Origin: Candidatus Sulfurimonas marisnigri
GTDB lineage: Bacteria; Campylobacterota; Campylobacteria; Campylobacterales; Sulfurimonadaceae
Direction: 5' to 3'
Assembly: GCF_015265475.1 (NCBI RefSeq)
Contig: NZ_CP054493.1
Span: forward strand, 2,294,001-2,358,000
Length of the DNA stretch: 64,000 nucleotides
The notes under the pieces are model-generated. The model made no database searches. It was not told the origin of the DNA and saw only the letters and a program-made list of their open reading frames with translations. How positions within the stretch are numbered: the first letter of the stretch is position 1; each line of letters begins with the position of its first letter. A program made the translations under genes and the position numbers. This document shows positions 20,294 through 30,078 of this stretch, piece by piece.

Positions 20294-21489
20294 GCGAATT
20301 TCTTATGCCTAGTTTGGGCGCGGATATGGAATCAGCTATTTTGATGGAGTGGCTTGTTAAAGAGGGTGACAGAGTAACAAATGGTCAAGTTATAGCAGAA
20401 GTAGAGACAAGTAAAGGTGTTATAGAGATAGAAATATTTGAGGATGGCATTGTTGAAAAACTGTTAGTAAAAGAGGAGAGTGAATGCAAAGTTGGGGAGC
20501 CTCTTGCTATTATTGCTTCTGATGAAAAGAAACCTCTACATGTAGAAGAAAAACATGAATCTAAACAACCGGTTGTGCAAGAGACAAAAGAGGAACAAAT
20601 AGTATCAGAGCCACCTAAACCGACAGCTTTACATGTAGAGCAAGAAGCGCGCCTAAAGATATCTCCTGCGGCTCGCAAAAGAGCGGGTGAGATGGGTGTT
20701 GATTTATCAAAGTTCGACCCTAAAGAGGGTGTTGTACAACTGAGTAAAATAGAGGCTGCTTCCACTACAGAACAAGAAGAACCAACAAAAATAGAATCAA
20801 AATCAGATGCTCATATAGAGAAAAATAGTGGTATGCGTCAAGCCATAGCAGCTGCCATGAGTCGCTCCAATGCTGAAATACCACACTATTACCTTTCAAC
20901 TTCAATCAACATGACACCGGCACTAAAATACCTGGAAGAACTAAACAAAAAACGCAGTATCAAAGATAGAATACTCCCTGTTGCCATTTTAATTCGTGCA
21001 GTTGTTCTATCACTAAAAGAGGTCCCTGAGCTAAACGGTTTTTGGCAAGATAATTCACACCAGATAAGCAAAGAGATTCATCCAGGTATCGCCATAGCAC
21101 TCCGAAAAGGGGGATTAATTACCCCTGCACTATTAAATGCAGATATTATGACTATAGATGACACAATGAACTCTTTAAGTGATTTGATAACACGAACTCG
21201 TGGTGGTAAACTTCGCTCGAGCGAGATGATTGCTCAAACAATTACCATCACAAACTTGGGTGATTTAGGGGTAGAGAGCGTATATGGAGTTATTTATCCT
21301 CCACAACTAGCAATTGTAGGGCTTGGAGCTATCATAGATTCTCCTTGGGCTGAGGGGGATTCACTTTGTGTGAGAAAAGTTATGCGGGCCACATTGGCCG
21401 GTGATCACAGAGCAACTGATGGTCGCACGGGGGGACTATTTTTAGACAAACTAAACAGCTATTTACAAAACCCAAAGGAGCTATTATGA
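20290..21489 (+). CDS. Dihydrolipoamide acetyltransferase E2 component
   Basis: A 399-residue E2. One lipoyl domain (about 1-80) has lipoylated K42 in [12 protein letters not shown] flexible Glu/Lys/Pro linker follows, then an E3/E1-binding domain (about 120-160, [14 protein letters not shown]) and a catalytic acyltransferase core with H373-R-A-T-D-G. The active-site motif reads DHRATDG, like PDH/acetoin E2 proteins. It transfers acetyl from E1 to CoA. The end overlaps the ACP start by 4 nt. Confidence 0.95.
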   Translation: MSEFLMPSLGADMESAILMEWLVKEGDRVTNGQVIAEVETSKGVIEIEIFEDGIVEKLLVKEESECKVGEPLAIIASDEKKPLHVEEKHESKQPVVQETKEEQIVSEPPKPTALHVEQEARLKISPAARKRAGEMGVDLSKFDPKEGVVQLSKIEAASTTEQEEPTKIESKSDAHIEKNSGMRQAIAAAMSRSNAEIPHYYLSTSINMTPALKYLEELNKKRSIKDRILPVAILIRAVVLSLKEVPELNGFWQDNSHQISKEIHPGIAIALRKGGLITPALLNADIMTIDDTMNSLSDLITRTRGGKLRSSEMIAQTITITNLGDLGVESVYGVIYPPQLAIVGLGAIIDSPWAEGDSLCVRKVMRATLAGDHRATDGRTGGLFLDKLNSYLQNPKELL

Positions 21490-21728
21490 CAAAAGAGGAA
21501 CTAAAACGGGCAATAATTGAGCAAATTTTGGAAATTGCCCCCGATGTAGATGAGAGTGAGATAGATCCAGATGCGAATATTCAGCGCTCTTTAGAGATAG
21601 ACTCGTTTGATTTTTTAAAAATTCTTACATCCTTGAATGAAAAAGTTGGTATTGAAGTTCCTGAGGCCGATTATGCCAAGGTTGATACTGTCAAGCATAT
21701 GGCTGAGTACTTCTCAAAACATTTGTAA
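21486..21728 (+). CDS. Stand-alone acyl carrier protein in the dehydrogenase operon
   Basis: An 80-residue acidic four-helix ACP-like protein. The phosphopantetheine attachment serine is S40 in LEIDSFDFL. It is not the housekeeping AcpP of fatty-acid synthesis (that gene sits with fab genes and carries the DSLD motif). It is translationally coupled to E2. An attractive inference is that it carries octanoyl or acetyl groups for local lipoylation or acetyl transfer; nothing in sequence proves this. Confidence 0.88.
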   Translation: MTKEELKRAIIEQILEIAPDVDESEIDPDANIQRSLEIDSFDFLKILTSLNEKVGIEVPEADYAKVDTVKHMAEYFSKHL

Positions 21729-21740
21729 ACTGCAAAAAAC

Positions 21741-22559
21741 ATGAAAGTTATAGCTGCAATTAATGGAAGTATCACCGCAGAGAGCATGGCGTTTTATGCT
21801 TTGAAATATGCGCAAGTTCAAAATCTGACGCTTGTTCTGCTACATGTAGAGAATAAAAAAGATAATTTAGATGATGTTCATGCGAGCATGCAGAGGATAA
21901 CCACCTTATCTGAATCCCAAAATATTAAAACTGAGCATGTACTCCTTAACGGCTCTACCCAAAAGGCTATCAAACTCTTTTTATCGAACACTTTCACAGA
22001 CACCATTTTCTGTAGCACGCGGAAAAAAAAGAATCTGCTGAGCAACTCATTTAGCTTGCTCTTGACAAAAATGAACCTTAATGTTGATATTGCTATTGTC
22101 CGTATTACCAAGATAAGCAGTATTATGGATTTAGACAGTGTAGTACTCTCTATAAAAGAAGACAGACTCTCCGTTGAAAAGTTTACTTTTTTTTCAACAA
22201 TCGCCTTGGCATTTAAGGCAGAGGGAGAGATATACTCCGTGTCAAGCATGTCAGTAAGGGAGCTATCAAGAGTAGATATACATAAAGCCAGAGAGAAGCT
22301 TGGTGTTATCAATCACAATCTAAGACACTACCTAAAACTCGCAAATATAATGAATTTTCCTCTTAATATCAAGCATGATTTTACCAATAGTGAATCCAAA
22401 AGCATATTTACCCATGTAGTAAAATCAGATGCTCAATTGGTTGTGATTGGTGCTAAACGATTATCAATAACATCATTTTTAAACAAAGAGATGCCTATAG
22501 AAAAGTTGATGCATGAAGCTTCTGTAAACACAATTGCCTATTACCCGAAAGAGAAGTAG
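21741..22559 (+). CDS. Tandem universal stress protein (UspA family)
   Basis: A 272-residue protein. The N-terminal half begins MKVIAAINGSITAESM and the C-terminal half ends in a Usp-like ATP-loop segment (SDAQLVVIGAKRLSI, then a conserved tail), so it looks like two Usp domains in tandem. The first domain's loop motif is degenerate. It follows the ACP gene by 12 nt and precedes the ATPase by 2 nt, so it is in the same operon. Its role (metabolic or ionic stress) is inferred only. Confidence 0.75.
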   Translation: MKVIAAINGSITAESMAFYALKYAQVQNLTLVLLHVENKKDNLDDVHASMQRITTLSESQNIKTEHVLLNGSTQKAIKLFLSNTFTDTIFCSTRKKKNLLSNSFSLLLTKMNLNVDIAIVRITKISSIMDLDSVVLSIKEDRLSVEKFTFFSTIALAFKAEGEIYSVSSMSVRELSRVDIHKAREKLGVINHNLRHYLKLANIMNFPLNIKHDFTNSESKSIFTHVVKSDAQLVVIGAKRLSITSFLNKEMPIEKLMHEASVNTIAYYPKEK

Positions 22560-22561
22560 CA

Positions 22562-25291
22562 ATGCAGCCGTATAAACTGAACTCTCAGGAACTTTTTGAA
22601 AGCTTTCACACCTCAAAAAATGGCTTAAGCACAAAAGAGGCAAATCGCAGAATAGTCGATTTTGGTGAGAATAAAATTCAAAGCCAAATAAAGAAGAACT
22701 ATCTTTTAGAGTATTTAAAACAGTATATACAGTTCTTCGCTCTTTTGCTTGAAGTAGCGGCTTTTTTGGCATTTATCGCCGATTATTACGCTCCTAATGA
22801 GGGGAATGACATTCTTGCCTATGCAATTTTGATAGCTGTAATTATTAATGCTACTTTCGCTTTTTGGCAGGAGTACAAGGCTGATAAAGCGATGGAGGCA
22901 CTAGTAAAGCTTATGCCGAGCATAGTTACCCTTGTGCGAGATGGCGAGGTGAAAACTATTGATGCAAAAGATTTGGTTCCCGGCGATATTATTATTCTTG
23001 AAGAGGGGAATAAAATAGCTGCCGACGCTGTTTTGATAGAAAATACGACACTCTATATAAATACTTCATCACTAAACGGCGAATCAAGACCCTCAAGGCG
23101 TGACTTGAAGATTGACAGTAATATTACAAGAGCTTTAGATGCAAGAAATATGGTTTTTGCAGGTACTGCCGTTATTTCCGGAAGTGCAGAGGCAGTAGTA
23201 GTCTCAACAGGTCAAAGTACGGAGTTTGGAAAAATTGCAACACTTACAAAAAATGTTCAAAAAACTATCACCCCTATGCAAAAAGAGGTCATTCGTATTA
23301 CCCATATTCTCACTATTATTGCCCTTGCCATGGGTCTGCTATTTTTTATATTTGGGGTCTTTTCAGAGCAGAACCTATTGATAGCCTCCATATTTGCCCT
23401 CTCACTCATTGTTGCAAATGTGCCGGAGGGTATGCTCCCGACCATAACTCTATCTCTATCTTTGGCATCTCAGCGTATGGCAAAGAGAAATGCACTTATA
23501 AAAAATCTTGATTCTGTCCAGACTCTAGGGAGTGCCACCGTTATATGCACTGACAAAACAGGCACTCTTACACGAAATGAGATGACGCTAAAAGAGCTTG
23601 TTTTGGCAGGTGGTGAACATGTAGCAGTTAGTGGAGAGGGGTATGCCACAGAGGGTGAGTTTAATTTTGACAATTCAAATGAGAGTTCACAAATCAGGCT
23701 AGATGAGATATTGACAGCAGGTTCTATGAACTGTCGTGCGACAATAGAGGATAAAAAACTTTTTGGAGATCCGACAGAACTTGCTATTGTGGTTGCCGCA
23801 AAAAAACGTAATATAGACTTAAGTTTATTAGAAAAGATTAATGAGATACCATTTACCAGTGATAGAAAAATGATGTCCTCTGTTTGTATAAAATCTGAAG
23901 AGAAGATTTTATACACAAAAGGTGCTGCTGAAGTTATCTTTGAAAAGGCGACACATTTTTTAGACAGCGACCAAATCATAAAAATTTTTGATGCTGATGC
24001 TAAAAAACGTATGCAAATGAGTGCAGAAGCTTTTGAAAATGAAGCATACCGTGTATTGGCAATTGCAAAAAATTCAAATATTGAAGAAGAGGGACTGACG
24101 CTTTTAGGTCTTGTAGCCATAATGGATTTGCCGAGAGAAGAGGTAAAAGGTGCTATACAACAGTGTAAAACGGCTGGAATACGCACTATGATGATTACAG
24201 GTGACAACTCTAAAACCGCTCAGGCAATAGCCAAAAAAATCGGTCTTGAATTTGATCGCATACTGACAGGAGATGAAGTGCAGATGTTGAGAGAAGAGGA
24301 GCTGGAAAAAATCCTATCAAAGGAGAGTGTACTTTTTGCCAGAATGGCGAGTAATCAAAAATTAAAAATTGCCATAGCTCTTCAAAACTGCGGGGAAGTG
24401 GTGGCAATGACCGGCGACGGAGTCAATGATGCCCCGGCACTAAAACGTGCAGACATCGGAATAGCTATGGGTATTTCAGGCACAGACGTAGCAAAAGAGG
24501 CCGCGGACATGATACTCCTTGATGATAATTTCAACTCAATTGTATCTGCTATAGAAGAAGGTAGAGCCGTATATTTTAATATTAAAAAATTTGTAACATA
24601 TATACTCTCTTCAAATGTTCCGGAAATTGTCCCTTACATCTTGCACTTTTTTCTACTGATACCGCTACCGCTTTCAGTTATTCAAATCCTCTCAATAGAC
24701 CTAGGTTCAGATATGCTCCCAGGGCTTGCTCTGGGGAGTGAAAAGCCTGAAAAAAACATCATGAAATCTCCACCCGTAGGAAGAGGCGAAAAGATTCTTG
24801 ATTGGGAGGTGTTTAAAAGAGGCTACTTTTTTATCGGTGTTATTGAAGCGACTGCCGCTATGGTAGCCTTCATAAGCTTCTTATCTCTTCATGGATGGGA
24901 GTATGGAACTGTTGATTTGAAAAACCCTCTGTTGCAGTCTCAGGCAATGACTATGACTCTTTTAGGTGCAATAAGCTGTCAGTTGGTCAATGTTTGGACT
25001 ATGCGCAGCTGGGAGTACTCAGCTTGGAGCGTTGGGTGGACAAGCAATAAGCTTCTTCTTGGGGCTATGGCTCTGGAGTTTTTATGGATTTGGATGATGC
25101 TGAGTTATGAACCGGTTCAAAAAATATTTCATACCGCTTATATCCCTCTCAATGAGTTATGGATATTGCTACCTTTTCCAATTATACTTTTTGTTAGTCA
25201 TGAATACTATAAGTATACAAAACGTTCAGCGAAAACGAATTTAATTTTACTACAAGGAGATGAAGATGTCAGAAAAAGCATGGTTAAGTAA
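22562..25291 (+). CDS. P-type cation ATPase with Na+/K+-ATPase-like (P2C) motifs
   Basis: A 909-residue P2-type ATPase with an N-terminal cation ATPase domain, about ten membrane helices, phosphorylated D331 (CTDKTGTLT), MITGDN and GDGVNDAPAL. The ion-site motifs resemble animal Na+/K+-ATPase more than SERCA: VANVPEG (E289) in M4, SSNVPEI (N685, E688) in M5 and SIDLGSDM (D713, D717) in M6. The following text (LPLSVIQ before it, GSEKPEKNIMKSPP after it) also parallels Na+/K+-ATPase. M8 has Q but N in place of D. The transported ion is not known: Na+, K+ or Ca2+ are all possible. It is 2 nt after the Usp gene. Confidence 0.85.
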   Translation: MQPYKLNSQELFESFHTSKNGLSTKEANRRIVDFGENKIQSQIKKNYLLEYLKQYIQFFALLLEVAAFLAFIADYYAPNEGNDILAYAILIAVIINATFAFWQEYKADKAMEALVKLMPSIVTLVRDGEVKTIDAKDLVPGDIIILEEGNKIAADAVLIENTTLYINTSSLNGESRPSRRDLKIDSNITRALDARNMVFAGTAVISGSAEAVVVSTGQSTEFGKIATLTKNVQKTITPMQKEVIRITHILTIIALAMGLLFFIFGVFSEQNLLIASIFALSLIVANVPEGMLPTITLSLSLASQRMAKRNALIKNLDSVQTLGSATVICTDKTGTLTRNEMTLKELVLAGGEHVAVSGEGYATEGEFNFDNSNESSQIRLDEILTAGSMNCRATIEDKKLFGDPTELAIVVAAKKRNIDLSLLEKINEIPFTSDRKMMSSVCIKSEEKILYTKGAAEVIFEKATHFLDSDQIIKIFDADAKKRMQMSAEAFENEAYRVLAIAKNSNIEEEGLTLLGLVAIMDLPREEVKGAIQQCKTAGIRTMMITGDNSKTAQAIAKKIGLEFDRILTGDEVQMLREEELEKILSKESVLFARMASNQKLKIAIALQNCGEVVAMTGDGVNDAPALKRADIGIAMGISGTDVAKEAADMILLDDNFNSIVSAIEEGRAVYFNIKKFVTYILSSNVPEIVPYILHFFLLIPLPLSVIQILSIDLGSDMLPGLALGSEKPEKNIMKSPPVGRGEKILDWEVFKRGYFFIGVIEATAAMVAFISFLSLHGWEYGTVDLKNPLLQSQAMTMTLLGAISCQLVNVWTMRSWEYSAWSVGWTSNKLLLGAMALEFLWIWMMLSYEPVQKIFHTAYIPLNELWILLPFPIILFVSHEYYKYTKRSAKTNLILLQGDEDVRKSMVK

Positions 25292-26291
25292 GAGACTTGA
25301 GTCGGGGAAAATATTGTGTCAAGCGTGTGCTCAAGCATGTAAGCTTGAAGAGGGTGAATATGGTATTTGTGGAGTTAGAAAAGTTGAAGGTGGTGAGTTA
25401 AGACTTCTAGTTTATGGTCTGGCCGCTGCTGTAAATGTAGACCCTGTAGAGAAAAAACCTATGTTTCATTTTTTACCAAAAAGCAGGGCCTTCTCTGTTG
25501 GAACAGTTGGATGTAACTTCTCTTGTAAATTTTGTCAAAACTATGATATATCTCAGTACCCAAAAGAGCATGAGCACAAAATTATAGGTCATGAACTTCC
25601 ACCTGAAAACATAGTAAAGCTAGCACTGGAAAATGGGTGCGATTCGGTTGCATATACCTACAATGAGCCAGTTGTATTTTTTGAATATACTTATGACACA
25701 GCTAAGCTCGCACATGAGAGCGGACTAAAAAATATCTACGTTACAAGTGGATTTGAAACACATAAAGCGATAGATTTGCTTCAGCCTTATATAGACGGAA
25801 TGAATATTGACATTAAAAGTTTTTCAGATGAGTTCTACAAAGAGATTTGCGGAGCAAGACTCGAACCTGTGCTTGAGTGTGTGAAGTATGCTCATGAGAA
25901 AGGGATATGGGTAGAGATTACAACGCTACTGATACCTGGGAAGAATGATTCTGATGATGAGATTCGCTCAATTGCAAAATTTCTGGCAGATATTGACACG
26001 TCTATCCCCTGGCATCTATCCGCTTTTCATCCAACATATAAGATGCTAGAACCTCCTCGCACTCCTGAATCTACTCTGCTTCGTGCCTATAGAATAGGTC
26101 AAGAGGAGGGTCTAAAATATCTCTATATAGGAAATATTGACAATGAAGATTACGAATCAACCTACTGCCCAAAGTGCAACAAAAGAGTGATTGACAGAAG
26201 TGGAAATATTGGACAGTTTGTTACAAATGAACTAAATGAAAACGGTTGCTGTCCAAAGTGTGGCTATAAACTTGAAGGTGTGTGGAGTTAA
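25266..26291 (+). CDS. AmmeMemoRadiSam system radical SAM enzyme (AmrS-like)
   Basis: A 341-residue radical SAM protein with C83-x3-C87-x2-C90 (CNFSCKFCQN) and an N-terminal Cys-rich region (CQACAQACKLEEGEYGICGV), plus two C-terminal CxxC pairs. Pyruvate-formate-lyase-activase-like relatives of this type act with AMMECR1 and Memo proteins, which are not seen here. The ATG at 25266 is chosen because AAGGAG lies 6 nt upstream; the ATG at 25260 is too close to it. It overlaps the ATPase 3' end by 26 nt. Confidence 0.88.
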   Translation: MSEKAWLSKRLESGKILCQACAQACKLEEGEYGICGVRKVEGGELRLLVYGLAAAVNVDPVEKKPMFHFLPKSRAFSVGTVGCNFSCKFCQNYDISQYPKEHEHKIIGHELPPENIVKLALENGCDSVAYTYNEPVVFFEYTYDTAKLAHESGLKNIYVTSGFETHKAIDLLQPYIDGMNIDIKSFSDEFYKEICGARLEPVLECVKYAHEKGIWVEITTLLIPGKNDSDDEIRSIAKFLADIDTSIPWHLSAFHPTYKMLEPPRTPESTLLRAYRIGQEEGLKYLYIGNIDNEDYESTYCPKCNKRVIDRSGNIGQFVTNELNENGCCPKCGYKLEGVWS

Positions 26292-26296
26292 TATTT

Positions 26297-27958
26297 TCAA
26301 TTAACTATACGCATTACCTCTTGTAAACTGGTAGTTCCATTGAGGAGTTTTTGAAGGGCATCAGTTTTCATATCAACGCTACCAGTGCTGCGAACATAAT
26401 TTTGTATCTCTATACTGCTTTTATCATGTTCAATCATATCTCTAATTACCTCATCAACCTGCAACAGTTCTATAATAGCTAGACGCCCAACATAACCGCT
26501 TTGTCTACAGTGTTCACATCCTACTGCTTCATATAGTTTTACTCTCTCATCCCCAAGCGATAAGATTGTTTCAGCTGAATCAGAAAAGTATTTAATTAGC
26601 TCATCTCGAGAGAGTTCTACCTCTTTTTTACACTCATTGCAAAGCCTTCTCAGTAGCTTTTGCGATACTATGCTGAGAAGTCCATCAGCCAAAAGATACT
26701 TATCAACTCCAAGATCTTTAAGACGCGCTATTGTTGTAATTCCACTACTACCTGAGAGTGTTGATAAAATCAGATGACCTGTTGCAGAACTCTGTATTGC
26801 CAACTTCGCTGTTTCTTCATCAAGAATTTCACCAATTGCAATTACATCAGGATCCTGCCGTGCTATGGAATGAAGTGCCTTGTTGTATGTATAATTTGAG
26901 CGGGTATTAATCTGCACCTGATTAACAAATGGTAGATGGTACTCTACCGGTTCTTCAACGCTTACTACATTTCTCTTTAGTATGTCAATTTTACGTAGCA
27001 TTGCATAGAGAGTTGTTGTTTTCCCACTTCCACTAGCACCTATTATAAGTATGATTCCACTATTTTTTTGTAGATTTTGACTAAGTTGCTTGGCCAAGTT
27101 TGATTCAAAACCAAGATTTTCTAAAGTTAAAAGCTTGAAATTTTCCGGCATAAGCCTCAATGCAAGTTTTTCTCCATTTATTACTGGAATAATAGATGCC
27201 CTAATATTATAATTATTCTGAAAAAACTCAAAATCAAAATCACCATTTTGTGGTAATAAGTGTTGAGCAATATCAAGTTTAGCAAGTACTTTTATCCGTA
27301 AAATTATATGATTATGCACTGCTGATGGTATAGAAAATGAGTGTTTTAATACACCATCAATCCGGTAAAAAACATGTGAAGTCAACCGTTCTGGCGTAAT
27401 ATGAATGTCGGTGACACGATCTTTTAAGGCATTGCTAATAATAAAGTTAACAAAAGTAATTATATCAATCTCTTTTTTTTCAACGGAGTCCTTAATCATA
27501 TCGTTGATTTTGTTTTCAATCGGATAATCAAGTTGCTCATAATAAAACTGAATATACTTTCCAATCGCTTTAGTATCGCTTACTGCAAAACGAATTGGAT
27601 AACCCGTACTCTCTTGAAGGTATTCTAAGATTGTCTCATCATTTGGCCATGCTGTTACAACTACAAGTACATCTTCGTCTATTTTTAAAGGCAGTATCAT
27701 ATTAAAAACAGCAAACTCACTGTCAATTAACTTCAATGTATCTCGTGTAGGGACATAACTGTCTAAATCAATATACTCAAGATTGTTTTGCTTTGCTATA
27801 GCGTGAGCCAATTCATCTGTTGTAACAAAATTAAGTTTTACAAGAATTTCACCAAGGGCTTCATTTGTTGCTTTTTGTACATGTAACGATGCTTCAAGCT
27901 GTTCTTGGGAAATAATTTCCATCTCTTTTAAAATCTCACCAATAATCTGAGCTGTCAT
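26297..27958 (-). CDS. GspE/PilB-type secretion or pilus assembly ATPase
   Basis: A 553-residue hexameric ATPase. N-terminal GspE-N-like domain (about 1-130), then Walker A GASGSGKTTTL, an Asp-box region, and Walker B reading IAIGEILDEET, where GEIRDxET is usual. A zinc-site pair CNEC...CEHC lies near 450-490. The ATG at 27958 is chosen because AAGGTG precedes it; a GTG three codons upstream is in frame. No other pilus or type II genes are next to it, so it is an orphan ATPase here. Confidence 0.88.
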   Translation of the reverse strand: MTAQIIGEILKEMEIISQEQLEASLHVQKATNEALGEILVKLNFVTTDELAHAIAKQNNLEYIDLDSYVPTRDTLKLIDSEFAVFNMILPLKIDEDVLVVVTAWPNDETILEYLQESTGYPIRFAVSDTKAIGKYIQFYYEQLDYPIENKINDMIKDSVEKKEIDIITFVNFIISNALKDRVTDIHITPERLTSHVFYRIDGVLKHSFSIPSAVHNHIILRIKVLAKLDIAQHLLPQNGDFDFEFFQNNYNIRASIIPVINGEKLALRLMPENFKLLTLENLGFESNLAKQLSQNLQKNSGIILIIGASGSGKTTTLYAMLRKIDILKRNVVSVEEPVEYHLPFVNQVQINTRSNYTYNKALHSIARQDPDVIAIGEILDEETAKLAIQSSATGHLILSTLSGSSGITTIARLKDLGVDKYLLADGLLSIVSQKLLRRLCNECKKEVELSRDELIKYFSDSAETILSLGDERVKLYEAVGCEHCRQSGYVGRLAIIELLQVDEVIRDMIEHDKSSIEIQNYVRSTGSVDMKTDALQKLLNGTTSLQEVMRIVN

Positions 27959-28035
27959 AATTTGCACCTTTACATGTAATAGTAAAAGTTAGTATACAAT
28001 ATTATTTGTTAAAATATATTTTCAACAACAAAGCT

Positions 28036-28623
28036 TTAGAGAGTTTTTAAAATATACTTTGCCAAACTTAGAGCTTTTGAGCGATGCGACAATTTTTTCT
28101 TAACTTCATCATCTAGCTCTCCTAATGTTTTATCAAAGCCTAGCGGAATAAACATAGGGTCATATCCAAACCCACCATCTCCAACCGATTCACTCAAGGC
28201 TGTGCCGTACATCCAACCATGAACACAATACTCACCTTTTTTTGTAACTATAGCTATTGCCGCCGTATAGTGAGCAGGGGATGATTTCACACCCTTAGCT
28301 TTAATATCTTCTATTAACTTATATAAATTATCTTTATCATCTGCATCTTTACCTGCATGTCTTGCGCTATAGATACCAGGTTTTCCATCAAGTATATCTA
28401 CACTGATTCCGCTATCATCGGCTAAAACTATTATATTTTCATCATTTAATGCTTTAAAAACCGCTCTTGCTTTTATTAAAGCATTCTCTTTGAAACTATC
28501 TCCATCTTCAATAATTTCGAACTCTTCCATCAGTTCACTGTATGGAATAACTTCATAATCCTCACAAAGCGCTTTTATCTCTCTAACTTTACCTTTGTTA
28601 GATGTAGCCAATACCAACTTCAC
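28036..28623 (-). CDS. rdgB: Non-canonical purine NTP pyrophosphatase (RdgB/HAM1)
   Basis: A 195-residue house-cleaning enzyme hydrolysing dITP, XTP and ITP. N-terminal [43 protein letters not shown] and SHRSKAL are family landmarks. Length is normal. It is separate from the GspE-like gene by 77 nt and divergent from the MFS gene. Confidence 0.96.
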   Translation of the reverse strand: MKLVLATSNKGKVREIKALCEDYEVIPYSELMEEFEIIEDGDSFKENALIKARAVFKALNDENIIVLADDSGISVDILDGKPGIYSARHAGKDADDKDNLYKLIEDIKAKGVKSSPAHYTAAIAIVTKKGEYCVHGWMYGTALSESVGDGGFGYDPMFIPLGFDKTLGELDDEVKKKLSHRSKALSLAKYILKTL

Positions 28624-28731
28624 ATGTAATCCTTACAGTTTACTTTATTCACGAACTTTTTTAATTCACAAAGTTAGTGTAAACAATCTTTTAAATATAA
28701 TATCACCATTATATAGTATTTAAGGTGTCAA

Positions 28732-30048
28732 ATGTTTAAAAAAGTCTTTCCTCTCTCAGCAATCCTTTCACTTAGGTTTTTGGGTCTATTCTTAGTTTTA
28801 CCAGTTATATCAGTATATGCTCTTGGTCTTGAGAATTCAACACCACTTCTAGTTGGTGTAGTCGTCGGTGGATATGCCCTGACTCAAGCAATATTTCAAG
28901 TTCCTTTTGGAACAATGAGTGACAAAATAGGAAGAAAACCAACTCTTCTTGTTGGTCTTATTATATTTTTAATAGGTTCGGTTATATGCGCATACTCTAC
29001 TGATATTTACACTCTTATGATTGGTCGTTTTCTCCAAGGTGCCGGTGCTATCGGTTCGGTTATCACTGCTATGATTTCTGATTTAGTTGAAGAAGAGATT
29101 CGCGGCAAAGCAATGGCTATCATGGGCGGTACAATTGCTCTTAGTTTTGCTCTTGCAATGGGTCTTGGTCCAGTTATTGGAGCTAAATATGGTGTAGCAT
29201 CTTTATTTATTATCACTGCTGTTTTAGCAGTTTTTGCTATTGTTCTTCTTTTTACAAAAGTGCCGACTCCTCCAAGAATCAAACATATTTACCACGCAAC
29301 GGCAAAAACTTCTGATATTTTAAAAGACTCTAATCTTTTAAATATGATAGTTATAAACGCAATGCAAAAAGGTCTTATGACTGTTGCTTTTGTTCTTATC
29401 CCAATTATTCTTACAAGTACAGACTTTGCTTGGGAAAAATCTGACCTCTATATGGCTTACCTACCTGCTATGATTTTTGGTTTAATTGCCATGGGTCCTG
29501 CTGCTGTTTTTGGTGAAAAGCACAATAAACCAAAACAGATATTTTTGATCTCTATTATTCTGTTTACTGGTTCATTTTTGATTATGGGGCTCACAACTGA
29601 TAGTACTGTTTTTGTAGTTGGTGTTGTGATGTTTTTTATCGGCTTTAATATGATGGAACCTCTAGTGCAATCAATGATTACAAAGTTTGCAAAAGTACAC
29701 CAAAAAGGTGCAGCTTTAGGAATTTCTAATTCTGTTGCATATTTTGCTACATTTATAGGTGGTATATCTGCGGGTCTTTTATTGGGGATTAGCGATAGAG
29801 AGACAATCGGTATATCAGTAGCTGTTGTTGCAACTCTATGGTTTTTGTGGACGCTGAAACTTCAAAATCCGACCAAACACTCTCATCTGTACCTTCCGCA
29901 TGACAATGTAGATATAACAAAATTAACAAACCTAGAAAATGAGCATATCGCAGAGTGGTACATAAACGATAGCGAAAATATAGTTGTTGTAAAATATGTA
30001 ACAGGAGCAATCACGCAAGAAGATTTAAAAGCTAAAATCTCTAAATAA
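28732..30048 (+). CDS. MFS transporter (drug/efflux type)
   Basis: A 438-residue, 12-helix major facilitator. The loop 2-3 motif GTMSDKIGRKPTLLVG and motif C-like segment GLGPVIGAKYG suggest a DHA1-type efflux protein. About 50 residues after the last helix form a soluble tail (HIAEWYINDSENIVV), which is unusual. The substrate cannot be told. An ABC exporter gene follows 30 nt downstream. Confidence 0.88.
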   Translation: MFKKVFPLSAILSLRFLGLFLVLPVISVYALGLENSTPLLVGVVVGGYALTQAIFQVPFGTMSDKIGRKPTLLVGLIIFLIGSVICAYSTDIYTLMIGRFLQGAGAIGSVITAMISDLVEEEIRGKAMAIMGGTIALSFALAMGLGPVIGAKYGVASLFIITAVLAVFAIVLLFTKVPTPPRIKHIYHATAKTSDILKDSNLLNMIVINAMQKGLMTVAFVLIPIILTSTDFAWEKSDLYMAYLPAMIFGLIAMGPAAVFGEKHNKPKQIFLISIILFTGSFLIMGLTTDSTVFVVGVVMFFIGFNMMEPLVQSMITKFAKVHQKGAALGISNSVAYFATFIGGISAGLLLGISDRETIGISVAVVATLWFLWTLKLQNPTKHSHLYLPHDNVDITKLTNLENEHIAEWYINDSENIVVVKYVTGAITQEDLKAKISK

Positions 30049-30078
30049 ATTATTGTAATTTGATGCTATACTAACATT

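Noticed and set aside
20385-20765. 126-residue frame opposite E2
   Set aside because: Antisense to the lipoyl domain and linker; Ser/Cys-rich shadow composition and no support.
21486-21728. Housekeeping AcpP
   Set aside because: No fab genes are near, the phosphopantetheine motif is DSFD rather than DSLD, and the gene is coupled to E2.
23470-24207. 245-residue frame opposite the P-type ATPase
   Set aside because: It is the antisense of a conserved domain, has no ribosome site and a Ser-rich composition typical of shadows.
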